Assembly: GCA_903922535.1 (NCBI GenBank)
Contig: CAIXUF010000653.1
Coordinates: 1-23,326 of the forward strand
Source of the DNA: Candidatus Hydrogenedentota bacterium
GTDB taxonomy: Bacteria; Hydrogenedentota; Hydrogenedentia; Hydrogenedentiales; CAITNO01
Length of the DNA: 23,326 bases
Direction of reading: 5' to 3'
Every line of letters begins with the position of its first letter. Positions within the stretch are counted from its first letter, which is position 1. Position numbers and translations under genes: made by a program. Below are positions 1 through 8,306 of this stretch, in pieces. The notes beneath the pieces are model-generated. The model worked only from the letters and a program-made list of their open reading frames with translations. It was not told the origin of the DNA and did no database searches.

Positions 1-1
1 C

Positions 2-1468
2 CAGATCGGGGTGGCGGAGCGCGACATCACGCCGCACATGGAAGACTACGACATCGTTGTGGACGCCGACAACGACAACGCGTACCGGCCGAAGACGGGT
101 TTCTTGAGCTATTTCAAGGCGTTTGCCGGTCCCGACACGTACATTGACCGCAACCACAACGGGAAATTCGACGCGGTGTGGATGACGGGCTTCAACCTGG
201 ATCGTCCGGCCAAGGGCGTCCACGACCCCATCGGCGTGCGCGCCATCGCCTTCCGCAACAACGGCGTGACCGTGGCCATGGCCACCCTGGACGCCATCGG
301 CCTGTTTCACGACAGGGTCATCGACATCCGCAAGCGGATCGATCCGCGCCTGAAGGTGGACCATGTCATCGTGTCGTGCCTGCACAACCACGAGACGCCC
401 GACACGATGGGCATATACAGCGAGCCCATTCCAACGCCTTGGACCTTCGACACGGCGCACATGGAACGTGTCCTGAACGCCTGCAAGGAGGCCGTGGAGG
501 AGGCCGTCGCGCATCTTCAACCCGCGGAGATGTACTGCGTCACGCACGAACTGGACCCGGAAGGTTTCGTGACCGACACGCGAAAGCCGATTGTCATGGA
601 CACCAAGCTCAACTGCGTCCGGTTCGTAAAGCCGGGAACGGACGAGACGATCGCCACCATGGTCAACTGGGGCAACCATCCTGAAACGCTCGGCGGGCGC
701 AACCCTCTCATTACGGCGGACTTCTGCGGATACTGGCGCGACGGTGTCGAGAAGGGCGTGCCCGAACCGAACGGCGTGAAGGGCCTCGGCGGGATGTGCC
801 TGTATTTCCAGGGCATGCTGGGCGGTCTGATGACACCGCTCGGTTTGGAGGTTCCGCATCGCGACGGTGTGCGCAAGTTCAAGGACGACTCGTTCGAGAA
901 AGCCGAGGCCCTCGGACAGAACCTCGCCATCAAGACGGTAAACGCCCTGCGCGGCGACGGCGTCTGGAAGAACGAGAACCCCCGCGTGGCGGTCGGCGCC
1001 AAGACGATCTACGGGCCCACGCGGGGCATCTTCCGCGTGGTCATGGTCCTCGGCCTGATCCATCCGGGCATCTTCTGGCCCTTGAACGCGCGCACGGAGG
1101 TGGACGTCGTGCGCATCGGCGACGTGGAAATGGCGACGGTCCCGGGCGAACTGTACCCGGAAATCGGCGACGGGGGCATTGAGAATCCGCCTGGGGCGGA
1201 TTTTTACCCTTGCGCGCCGGTGGAAACGCCGCCGTTGCGCAAGGAGATCATGGAGGGCAGGATGCGGATGATTATCGGCCTTGCCAACGACGAGATCGGC
1301 TACCTCATTCCCAAGAGCCAATGGGATGAGAAACCTCCGCGCGCGTATGAACCGAACGGGCAATACGGGGAGCAAAATTCCTGCGGCCCCGAGACCGCCC
1401 CGCTCGTGTATCATGAGAGCGCCGGACTGCTGCGGCGGCTGCACGAGGCGCTGAACAAGGCGAAATGA
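2..1468 (+). CDS. Neutral/alkaline ceramidase-like hydrolase, 5' partial
   Basis: The reading frame is open to the first bases of the window, and the residues before the first possible start (GTG at 11) read QIG, giving QIGVAERDITP. This is the usual beginning of the mature neutral/alkaline ceramidase N-terminal domain (Pfam PF04734 type), so the true start and any signal peptide lie to the left and the GTG is probably internal. Family-type motifs are CLHNHETPDT (metal-binding His pair, around base 380-405), NWGNHPETLG (around 665-695) and a Gly-rich FQGMLGGLMTPLG loop (around 805-845). Characterised members are zinc amidases that split ceramide into sphingoid base and fatty acid. Bacterial homologues of this HNHETPDT type have unknown substrates, so ceramide specificity is not claimed. 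The stop is 4 bases from the next gene, which suggests co-transcription with the PLP enzyme and dipeptidase. Confidence 0.8.
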   Translation, partial: QIGVAERDITPHMEDYDIVVDADNDNAYRPKTGFLSYFKAFAGPDTYIDRNHNGKFDAVWMTGFNLDRPAKGVHDPIGVRAIAFRNNGVTVAMATLDAIGLFHDRVIDIRKRIDPRLKVDHVIVSCLHNHETPDTMGIYSEPIPTPWTFDTAHMERVLNACKEAVEEAVAHLQPAEMYCVTHELDPEGFVTDTRKPIVMDTKLNCVRFVKPGTDETIATMVNWGNHPETLGGRNPLITADFCGYWRDGVEKGVPEPNGVKGLGGMCLYFQGMLGGLMTPLGLEVPHRDGVRKFKDDSFEKAEALGQNLAIKTVNALRGDGVWKNENPRVAVGAKTIYGPTRGIFRVVMVLGLIHPGIFWPLNARTEVDVVRIGDVEMATVPGELYPEIGDGGIENPPGADFYPCAPVETPPLRKEIMEGRMRMIIGLANDEIGYLIPKSQWDEKPPRAYEPNGQYGEQNSCGPETAPLVYHESAGLLRRLHEALNKAK

Positions 1469-1472
1469 CCCC

Positions 1473-2672
1473 ATGAGCGAGCGCGGAGATTCCTATCAGT
1501 ACTACAAAGGCGTGTTCCAGGGCGTGCCGATGCCCTTCGCGTTTGTGGACCTGGACCTTTTTGACGCAAACATCCAGGGCGTTCTGGCACGCGCGGGGGG
1601 AAGGCCTATCCGGGTGGCCTCGAAATCCATCCGCTGCCTGACGCTGCTGCGCCGCATCCAGGCCGCCTCTCCTCTGTTCCGGTCGATCATGGCGTACAGC
1701 GTCCGCGAGGCGGTGTTTCTGGCGCGCAACGGCTTCGACGACATACTCGTCGCGTACCCCGCGTGGGGCGGGCTGGCCGGGTCGGGCCTGTGCGGGGTGT
1801 TGAAGGAGGGCAAAACGATCATAATGACGGTTGACTGCGCGCAGCACGCCAAACATCTTGAGTCCGTCGGCGCCGCGGCGAACGTGACTATCCCGGTCTG
1901 CATGGATGTGGACATGTCGGTCCGCGCCTTTGGGATTCATTTTGGCGTGCGGAGATCGGGCATCAGCACTCCCGGGCAGGCGGTGTGTTTGTGGCATGAG
2001 ATTGGGAAACTGCAGCACCTGTCCCTCGTGGGCGTCATGGGATACGAGGCCCAGGTGGCCTCCGTCCCCGATCACGCGCCGGGCGGCCTCCTGCGGAACC
2101 GGGTGCTGCGACACCTGAAACGGAGGTCCATCCCCGAGGTGGCTGCCCGCCGCGCCGCTGTTCTGGGCGCGCTCCGCGAAGCCGGATGCATGCCCCGCTT
2201 CGTCAACGGCGGCGGCACGGGCAGCCTTGAGTCAACGCGGCTCGATGGAACCGTGACCGAAATTACGGCGGGCTCCGCGTTTTATGCCCCGGCACTGTTC
2301 GACCATTTCGCCGCGTTCAAACACGAACCGGCCGCCGGTTTCGCAATCGAAATCGTGCGGCAGCCCGCGCCCGGCTGCTTCACCTGCCTTGGCGGCGGCT
2401 ATGCGGCATCGGGCGCGGCCGGTGCGGACCGGTTGCCCAGCCCCTGGCTGCCGCGGGGCGCGCGGCTGACACCGCATGAGGGCGCGGGAGAAGCCCAGAC
2501 TCCGGTCCGCCACGATGGGCCCGAGCGTCTGGGCATCGGCGATCCGGTGTTCATGCGCCACGCCAAGGCTGGCGAACTGTGCGAGCGGTTCGACACGCTT
2601 TATCTCGTTTCCCGGGGCGGGATCGTCGGTGAAGCCCCGACGTACAGGGGCGAAGGCATGTGTTTTCTGTAG
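1473..2672 (+). CDS. PLP-dependent D-threonine aldolase / D-serine dehydratase-like enzyme (alanine racemase N-terminal fold)
   Basis: A 399-residue protein with an alanine-racemase-type N-terminal barrel and a D-serine-dehydratase-like C-terminal domain. Near the N-terminus, VDLDLFDANI is followed by VASKSIRC, in which Lys51 is the expected PLP Schiff-base lysine. The C-terminal FMRHAKAGELCERFD segment is typical of the group usually named amino acid deaminase/aldolase and contains the His and Cys expected near the divalent metal site. Known relatives break D-threonine into glycine plus acetaldehyde or deaminate D-serine-like substrates; the exact substrate cannot be read here. It should be cytosolic, as no signal peptide is visible. 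The ATG follows the upstream stop by 4 bases, with a weak AAGG about 10 bases ahead, which fits translational coupling. The following dipeptidase could supply D-amino acids. Confidence 0.8.
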   Translation: MSERGDSYQYYKGVFQGVPMPFAFVDLDLFDANIQGVLARAGGRPIRVASKSIRCLTLLRRIQAASPLFRSIMAYSVREAVFLARNGFDDILVAYPAWGGLAGSGLCGVLKEGKTIIMTVDCAQHAKHLESVGAAANVTIPVCMDVDMSVRAFGIHFGVRRSGISTPGQAVCLWHEIGKLQHLSLVGVMGYEAQVASVPDHAPGGLLRNRVLRHLKRRSIPEVAARRAAVLGALREAGCMPRFVNGGGTGSLESTRLDGTVTEITAGSAFYAPALFDHFAAFKHEPAAGFAIEIVRQPAPGCFTCLGGGYAASGAAGADRLPSPWLPRGARLTPHEGAGEAQTPVRHDGPERLGIGDPVFMRHAKAGELCERFDTLYLVSRGGIVGEAPTYRGEGMCFL

Positions 2673-2768
2673 CGGCTGGCGGCGCTGTGTTTGGCGCGCA
2701 GGGCGCAAATTGACGATTGGGCGCCGGTTGACTGACAATGGTGGGGACGCAACGATGAGGACAAACAC

Positions 2769-3935
2769 ATGGACAGCGTGCAAGTGACGCAGGAGCTGGG
2801 GGAAACGGCCGCCGTCCCCGCAATGGACAGCGGGTTTGGCGTCGTCGACCTCCACTGCCATCCCACCATGATCTCCTACACATTCGGACCGCGCTTCTGG
2901 AAGGCCCATAACCCGCCGTTGTGGTGGTGCCCCTGGTCCATGCGCGTCGATTTCGACGCGCTCGCGGCGGGCGGCGTCAAAGCGTTTCTCTGCACCACCT
3001 ACGTGTATGAAAAGGAACTCTTCGCCGATGTGTGGCCCCTCCGCGCCGTGGCCGCGCTGTATCCGCGCGGAAGACACATCGTCGCAACCCCGGTGGACCA
3101 ACTGACGCGCGAATACCTGGACTTCGCGGAGAACATGGTCGCGGAAACGCGGCGTTTGCGCGGGGATGTCATTGAAACCGCGCGAAGCTTCGACGACATG
3201 AAGCGCGTCACCGGCGCCGGCAGGATCTGCATGCTGCACGCCATCGAGGGCGCCCATCATCTCAACGGCGACATCGGCATGGTGGACGAACTGGCCGCGC
3301 GCGGCGTCTGCCTCATGGTCGTCCCCCACATGTACCCCAACGAGGCGGGCGGCTGCGTGAACGTGCTTTCCAAATACCGGATGCCCGGCTGTTTCAACGC
3401 CAAGTATCAGGACGCGTCCGGGATGACACCCTGGGGGCGCGAGTTGATCGAGAAGCTTCTCGACGTCGGCATTCTTGTCGACGCCACGCACGGAACCTTC
3501 GAATTCCGAAAGCAGACGCTTGAAATTGTGCGCAACCATCCGAAGAGGCGGCCGATGGTCATGTCCCACGCGTGCATAACGGGAGACGACTCGACCGAAT
3601 TCGGACCCACGCGCGCGGAAATCGGGCAAATCGCCGACACGGGCGGCGTGATCGGCATGATGATGTTCACGAGCCGCGAAAAAAGCCAGCACCGGACGCC
3701 CGCCATTGACTATGTGCTCAACGGCATTGACCTTCTGGTCCGGTATGGCGGGGAGGATGTCGTGGCCATCGGGTCGGACTTTGACGGCACGACGGACGTG
3801 GCCGAAGACATGAGATCCCCGCGGGACTACCGCGCGCTGCGCGAGGCCATGCTGCGAAAGTACACGGAGGACCAGGTTGCCAAGTTCACATACGGCAACG
3901 CCGAGCGGGCGCTGAAGAACGGCTGGGGAAAGTAG
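2769..3935 (+). CDS. Membrane dipeptidase family protein (peptidase M19, renal dipeptidase-like)
   Basis: A 388-residue amidohydrolase-superfamily protein with the full set of M19 metal ligands. These are the DLHCH motif (His29 and His31), the bridging Glu160 in LHAIEGAHH, His241 in VDATHG, His267 in MSHAC and Asp337 in IGSDFDG. M19 enzymes are binuclear zinc dipeptidases that tolerate a D-residue at the C-terminal position; some bacterial members act on other amides. No signal peptide or GPI-like tail is visible, so a cytosolic location is likely despite the family name. An AGGA lies about 8 bases before the chosen ATG. It is 96 bp downstream of the PLP gene on the same strand and probably in the same transcription unit. 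A terminator-like hairpin follows at 4014. The C-terminal FTYGNAERAL segment matches the family's usual ending, so the gene looks complete. Confidence 0.88.
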   Translation: MDSVQVTQELGETAAVPAMDSGFGVVDLHCHPTMISYTFGPRFWKAHNPPLWWCPWSMRVDFDALAAGGVKAFLCTTYVYEKELFADVWPLRAVAALYPRGRHIVATPVDQLTREYLDFAENMVAETRRLRGDVIETARSFDDMKRVTGAGRICMLHAIEGAHHLNGDIGMVDELAARGVCLMVVPHMYPNEAGGCVNVLSKYRMPGCFNAKYQDASGMTPWGRELIEKLLDVGILVDATHGTFEFRKQTLEIVRNHPKRRPMVMSHACITGDDSTEFGPTRAEIGQIADTGGVIGMMMFTSREKSQHRTPAIDYVLNGIDLLVRYGGEDVVAIGSDFDGTTDVAEDMRSPRDYRALREAMLRKYTEDQVAKFTYGNAERALKNGWGK

Positions 3936-4013
3936 CCGCGTATTCTTTCTGTGACGACCTGACAGGTTCTTGTTCTTGTGCGAAAAGAGGCTTCGGGTTC
4001 CCAGCCGAAAAAT

Positions 4014-4040
4014 CGCCCGCCGACGGGTGCCTGTTGTTTT
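4014..4040 (+). terminator. Putative intrinsic terminator after the dipeptidase gene
   Basis: Bases 4014-4019 (CGCCCG) can pair with 4024-4029 (CGGGTG) around a CCGA tetraloop, with one G-U pair. A T-rich tract (CTGTTGTTTT) ends at 4040. This would end the 1-3935 transcription unit just before the next gene. The stem is short and the T-tract is interrupted, so the call is tentative. Confidence 0.4.
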
Positions 4041-4057
4041 AGAACCGCCCACCGTCG

Positions 4058-4063
4058 CATAAT
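4058..4063 (+). promoter_or_regulatory. Candidate -10 box placed for leaderless transcription of the PQQ-propeller gene
   Basis: CATAAT ends 6 bases before the ATG at 4070, so transcription would begin at or within a base or two of the start codon. The -35 candidate is poor (TTGTTT at 4034-4039, 18-bp spacer). No Shine-Dalgarno sequence lies before the ATG, which is consistent with a leaderless message. It could also be chance. Confidence 0.28.
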
Positions 4064-4069
4064 CGCCCC

Positions 4070-6916
4070 ATGTGTGCACGACGATGCGGTTGCCTGAAAA
4101 TCCTGGCCTTCATTGGCGCGGCGCTCCTTGTGTTGATTGCAGGCTGGACAGCGTGGCGGCCCGTGCGGCCTGTGATTTTGACCGTGCAGGCCATTGCTCC
4201 CGACTCGCGCGAGGTGGTCATCGAAGGGCATGGTTTTGGGGCTTCGGGACAGGTCGTCTTCTCGGGGAAGGGCGAACGCGTCCAGTTGACCTACTCAGGC
4301 GGACCGAAGATCACCGTCGCGCTGCCGGTCCAGCTTTACGGCGCTGCCACGGTCCAGGTCTTCCCCCATTGGCTCGGCCATCTCTATGGTTCCAATTGCT
4401 GGCCGCTGCGTTTCAAATCGGCAGACCTGCCTTCACAGCCCAATGGATACGAGGTTCCCGTGGAAGCGGATGCGCCCTGGCCTGAGTTTCGCCGGGACCG
4501 CCGCAACACGGGCAGCACACCGCTGCCCGCTGCCTATGCGGGTGACGCGCCGTGGACCTTCCACACGGAGAAGGGCATCTTCTCCACGCCGGTCATCAGC
4601 GGTGACGGCACGGTCTATGTCGGTTCAGCCGACCATTACTTCTACGCGCTGAACCCCGACGGAACGCTGAAGTGGAAGTTCAAGACCGGCGGCATTATCG
4701 ACTCTGCCGCCGCGCTCCATCAGCCCGAACCCGGTTCTTCCCGCGGCCCGGTAACGTTCATTTCCGGCGACGGCATCATGTACCACCTGCGCACGGACGG
4801 CGGGCCGGCGGACCCGCAGCAGCGCGTTCTGTGGACCTTTGACGCCTCGCATGAACCGGGCGCCGGCTACCTCAACTGGTGGGAGGGGAACGTTGCGGTC
4901 GGCTATGACGGCACGATTTTCGCCGGCAACACCAACTGGAACTACTACGCGATTCACCCCGACGGTACCGTGAAATGGAAGTATGCGACAGGGAGCAACA
5001 ACTGGTCCATGGCCGCCTACGGCGATGACGGGGTCATCTACCTGGGAAGCCTCGACACACAGGTCCGGGCCATCCTTCCCAACGGCACCAAGAACTGGAG
5101 CAAGCGGACGCTCGGCATGATCGCCGCCTCCGCGGCCATCGGCGCGGACGGCACGGTGTATGTGGGTTCGTTCGACAGTTACTTCTACGCACTGGACCCG
5201 CAAACCGGAAAGACCAAGTGGAGTTTCAAGACGGGCAACCACATCTACAGTTCCGCGGCATTGACCCCGGACGCCGTCTACTTCGGCTCGACGGACGGCG
5301 TCCTGTACGCCCTGGACACTTCGGGCAAACTCAAGTGGTCCTATGAAACCGGCGACCCGATTCGGTCCTCGCCCGCCGTGGGACGCGCCCCGGAGGGGGA
5401 ACAGGGCGGGATCGTCTACTTCGGCAACGGCAAGGGCGTGTTGTACGCGCTCAACACGCGGGACGGCTCGCGCCGGTGGTCCTACGACACCACGCCGGAA
5501 CCGGCAGAACTGCGTGATCGCAACGACCTAAACGGCTCGCCGGCGCTCGGAAAGACGGGCGTCTATATCGGCGGAGAGCACGGCAACGTGTGTTATGTCC
5601 CCTATGACTACCCGCTTCACCACCCCGACCCCCGCGCGTGCGTGCGTCCGGAACAGGACGCGCCGCCCGACGGCGTCCACCTCGACTTCGTGACGCCCGG
5701 CGGCTCCACGCTGGCCGAAGCGCCGGCGACGATTGGCGCGTCCGCCGTGCTGACCTTCCGGCTCACGGTTCGCCAGCAGAACAAGACCGGGGACGCACGG
5801 ATGCAGCGCAGCACAACCAAGGTGGAAGTCACCCCCGCGTTTCCGTACACGCTCGAAACATCCGCCGACGGGCACTTCCTGCATCTGCGCCCCCTGGATC
5901 TGCTCACGCCGGGCACCGCGTACACCGTTGCATTGTCCGGCGATTACCGCACGGGCGGAATGCACCTGGGAAACCTGACTTTCGGGGGCAGCAAGGCAGG
6001 CGTTTTCAGCAGGACATTCACCTTCCGCACCGCCGGGTCCGGCACTGCCGCGCCACCGTTCACGGTTGGGCCGACGAAGGTCGCCGCGCTGGAGTTGACG
6101 CGTTTGGCCGTGCCCATTCCCGCAATGATGCCCAGCCTGAACCAGATCGGTTTCGACTACTTCGACTGCATTCTCTCGACGGTTGCGGTGGCCGATACGG
6201 ACTCCTCGGGCAACAGAAAGGTCGTCTGCTGGATGACCGGCGCGGAACGTGGCGATGACGGCGTGCTCCGCGCGGCTCCAAAACCCGATCTCATGTTTCC
6301 GCTCAACGGCGTGTTCCGGGGCGACCAGTTCATCCTGCGCAACGAGGGGTTCAATCTTACGGTGCAGGGTGTGCGCATTCCGTTCAAGTTGCTGGAATTC
6401 CGCGGCCAACTCAACCCCGACCACTCGTTGGCGACGGGCGCATGCACCTATGGCGAGGCGGACGCATTGTCCGTCCCGAGTTTCGGTCCGTTGCTGGTTC
6501 TGGCCGGCCTTGCCAACGACGTCTACCGCAAGCTGGTGGTGTTCGGAACCTACGTGACGCGGGCGTACGACGAGCGGGGCATGGCGAACCTGTCTCCGGA
6601 AGGCGTTGCGGCGGGAGACTTCGCGTACGTGGCGCCGTCCCGATTCAAACAGGGCTCCGTCACGGCGCATGTCCGCGTTGCACCCGGCGTGGAATACCCC
6701 GCGGCAAAACACCGGCCCGCGCTGCTGCTGCTCGACCGTGAACGTGTCGAGGCCGTTCTCATGGGCTATCTGGAGAACACGAGCGTTGCGGCCGACGGGA
6801 AGGGCAATTTGGAGAGCGTCAACCTGACGATTCCAAGGGGAACACAGTTGCCGGGACAATGTGCGGCGGTGCTGATCCTCGACGGCTTTCCGGCGGCCGC
6901 ACACCCATTGGAATAG
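4070..6916 (+). CDS. Membrane-anchored PQQ-like beta-propeller repeat protein with Ig-like domains
   Basis: A 948-residue protein. Residues 9-27 form one hydrophobic segment (signal anchor or signal peptide). Residues about 38-120 look like an IPT/Ig-like fold (VVIEGHGFGASGQVVF). From about 135 to 490 there is a PQQ-type propeller with at least six blades, recognised by recurring segments such as YFYALNPDGTLKWKFKTGG, WKYATGS, WSFKTGN and WSYETGD and by repeated GTVYVGS strands. The blade set resembles BamB and PQQ-dependent enzymes, but no dehydrogenase-specific calcium or PQQ residues were identified, so a binding or scaffold role is more likely than catalysis. About 530-650 resembles a bacterial Ig-like (Big_5) domain, and the last 300 residues are unassigned. 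PEFRRDRRNTGSTPL before the first blade is the usual lead-in of such proteins. It appears to be a single-gene unit, exported or anchored to the cell surface or periplasm. Confidence 0.82.
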   Translation: MCARRCGCLKILAFIGAALLVLIAGWTAWRPVRPVILTVQAIAPDSREVVIEGHGFGASGQVVFSGKGERVQLTYSGGPKITVALPVQLYGAATVQVFPHWLGHLYGSNCWPLRFKSADLPSQPNGYEVPVEADAPWPEFRRDRRNTGSTPLPAAYAGDAPWTFHTEKGIFSTPVISGDGTVYVGSADHYFYALNPDGTLKWKFKTGGIIDSAAALHQPEPGSSRGPVTFISGDGIMYHLRTDGGPADPQQRVLWTFDASHEPGAGYLNWWEGNVAVGYDGTIFAGNTNWNYYAIHPDGTVKWKYATGSNNWSMAAYGDDGVIYLGSLDTQVRAILPNGTKNWSKRTLGMIAASAAIGADGTVYVGSFDSYFYALDPQTGKTKWSFKTGNHIYSSAALTPDAVYFGSTDGVLYALDTSGKLKWSYETGDPIRSSPAVGRAPEGEQGGIVYFGNGKGVLYALNTRDGSRRWSYDTTPEPAELRDRNDLNGSPALGKTGVYIGGEHGNVCYVPYDYPLHHPDPRACVRPEQDAPPDGVHLDFVTPGGSTLAEAPATIGASAVLTFRLTVRQQNKTGDARMQRSTTKVEVTPAFPYTLETSADGHFLHLRPLDLLTPGTAYTVALSGDYRTGGMHLGNLTFGGSKAGVFSRTFTFRTAGSGTAAPPFTVGPTKVAALELTRLAVPIPAMMPSLNQIGFDYFDCILSTVAVADTDSSGNRKVVCWMTGAERGDDGVLRAAPKPDLMFPLNGVFRGDQFILRNEGFNLTVQGVRIPFKLLEFRGQLNPDHSLATGACTYGEADALSVPSFGPLLVLAGLANDVYRKLVVFGTYVTRAYDERGMANLSPEGVAAGDFAYVAPSRFKQGSVTAHVRVAPGVEYPAAKHRPALLLLDRERVEAVLMGYLENTSVAADGKGNLESVNLTIPRGTQLPGQCAAVLILDGFPAAAHPLE

Positions 6917-6952
6917 CAGGGCAATCGTACGCGCCGCGGTGGGCGGGCTCGG

Positions 6953-8008
6953 TTAGGGCTCCTGAACCTCTTCGAGCATCACCTCACGGTGCTCATCGGA
7001 AGACTGCCGCAAGGCAAACGCGAACCGCAGGATTTCTTTTGCCTGCCCGCCGGTCAAGAGGGGCTCTTCTTTGCCCTGAATCGCCGCGATGAAATTCCCC
7101 GTCGCCCCCACAAACCCCAGCGACCAGTCCGACGCCACATCGTGATGGGCCCAGACGTCGTTGGTGAAGACGCTGACCGCCGGTCCGTCCAGCAGGTTTC
7201 CGGTGGCCCGCCGTATCATGATGATGCCGCGGCTGCCCGTAATCTCGAACCACTCGTCGCACGCGTAGTACTTGGACGGGATCTTTAAGTCAACCGCCTG
7301 GGTGTAGTCGCACACGCCGTAGCGCCGTTCGGCCTTGTATTTCCACATGATCACAGCCGGGCAGTCGATGAAGCCCAGTGTCTTGTCGACCCAGGCGGTC
7401 ACCCGTTCGATCTCGCCCAGTAGATGCCACGCCGTCGCCCACATGTGATGGCCGTGGTCGAAAGTCTGGATTCCGCGCCCCTCGTTGACCTCCTGAATCC
7501 GCCACGCCCACGTTTCGGGCGGCACGTGCCAGCCGCCGTGCCACAGGCCGCCGATGAACTTCATCCGCAGCATGTTCGGTTCGCCAATCACGCCGTCGTC
7601 AATGAGTTTCTTGGCAAACATGATCGGCGGATAGAAAAGGTAATTGTCCGTCACCTTGAACACCGTGCCGGACCGTTTCGCCGCCTCGATCATTCTGTCG
7701 GCGGAGGCCAGACTGATGGTCATTGGTTTCTGCACCGCAACGTGCTTGCCGGCTTCGAGGGCGTCAACGGTCATCTGCTCGTGGAACGGCTGCGGGGTCA
7801 GTATCTCCACAGCGTCAATCTCCGGATCTTCGAGCAAATCGTGGTAATCGGCATAGGCCTTGGGGACGTTCCATTCCTGCTGCCGGGCCTCCACAACCCC
7901 GGCATCAACATCGCATACGGCACAAAGCGAGGACTCGCCCTTGACCGCGTGCCCAAGCTGGTGCAAATCGGCAATCCGTCCGCAACCGATGAATCCTATG
8001 CGAATGAT
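6953..8008 (-). CDS. Gfo/Idh/MocA family NAD(P)-dependent oxidoreductase; start codon reads ATC
   Basis: The frame translates as IIRIGFIGCGRIADLHQLG from 8008, the classic Rossmann N-terminus of this family, so the TTG at 7966 is too late a start because it would cut off the nucleotide-binding glycines. No ATG, GTG or TTG lies in frame before the glycines. The codon where Met belongs (8008-8006) is ATC, and AGGAG is 9 bases upstream of it. From 8008 the protein is 351 residues. Other family signs are the VQKPM motif (QKP instead of the usual EKP; Lys94) and TFDHGHHMWATAWHLLG, with the expected active-site histidines. Family members oxidise sugars, inositols or sugar acids with NAD(P), and this one is presumably cytosolic. 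It is divergent from the ThDP/ALDH/dehydratase operon, which suggests a shared pathway. A consensus-quality promoter lies at 8086-8114. Confidence 0.85.
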   Translation of the reverse strand: MIRIGFIGCGRIADLHQLGHAVKGESSLCAVCDVDAGVVEARQQEWNVPKAYADYHDLLEDPEIDAVEILTPQPFHEQMTVDALEAGKHVAVQKPMTISLASADRMIEAAKRSGTVFKVTDNYLFYPPIMFAKKLIDDGVIGEPNMLRMKFIGGLWHGGWHVPPETWAWRIQEVNEGRGIQTFDHGHHMWATAWHLLGEIERVTAWVDKTLGFIDCPAVIMWKYKAERRYGVCDYTQAVDLKIPSKYYACDEWFEITGSRGIIMIRRATGNLLDGPAVSVFTNDVWAHHDVASDWSLGFVGATGNFIAAIQGKEEPLLTGGQAKEILRFAFALRQSSDEHREVMLEEVQEP

Positions 8009-8085
8009 GACCCGTTTCTCCTGGTGTCTGTGCCGGTCGGGGTGTGAGGGGGTGGCAACCCAATAGCGAATCGCCCGGCCGGTTC

Positions 8086-8114
8086 ATTATGTTGGTCTTG
8101 GCGGGGATTGTCAA
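8086..8114 (-). promoter_or_regulatory. Sigma70-type promoter (module copy 1) for the Gfo/Idh/MocA gene
   Basis: On the minus strand, TTGACA (8114-8109) is followed by exactly 17 bases and CATAAT (8091-8086). This is a full -35 consensus and a 5/6 -10. Transcription should begin near 8079, giving a leader of about 70 bases to the AGGAG and start region at 8008. The same boxes, spacing and partly the same leader recur at 22678-22706. Confidence 0.75.
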
Positions 8115-8276
8115 GGATTCTCCGAACGGTCCCTTCGGACTGCAAGCCCCCACTGACTGGCGGATTCGGATGGGGGTTCCGGCGCGAACCGGGCATCGGC
8201 GGAATCCCGCAAGAGGATGGGAAAACGCGCAGGGATGATTCCTTTCCCAATGCCATTTCACATCGCGCGCCGCGTG

Positions 8277-8306
8277 TTGAAGCCAAGGAACGAGTTCTGA
8301 TTTAAT
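8277..8306 (+). promoter_or_regulatory. Candidate promoter for the ThDP/ALDH/dehydratase operon
   Basis: TTGAAG (8277-8282), an 18-base spacer and TTTAAT (8301-8306) form a moderate sigma70-like match about 80 bases before the preferred start at 8385. It lies just downstream of the TGGGAAA/TTTCCCA inverted repeat, which is a sensible place for regulation. Confidence 0.35.

Noticed and set aside
3957..3967. ACCTG-A-CAGGT palindrome as terminator or LexA-type box
   Set aside because: Five-bp arms with a one-base centre cannot form a stable hairpin, and it does not match a known LexA consensus well enough. The hairpin at 4014 is the better terminator.
2232..4079. 615-codon open frame on the minus strand
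   Set aside because: It lies antisense to the PLP enzyme and the M19 dipeptidase, both with complete motif sets. Its translation is rich in Arg, His and Pro without any family motif, as expected from a GC-rich shadow frame.
5528..6904. 458-codon minus-strand frame opposite the propeller protein's C-terminal half
   Set aside because: There is no start context or family motif, and the sense frame continues smoothly through this region.
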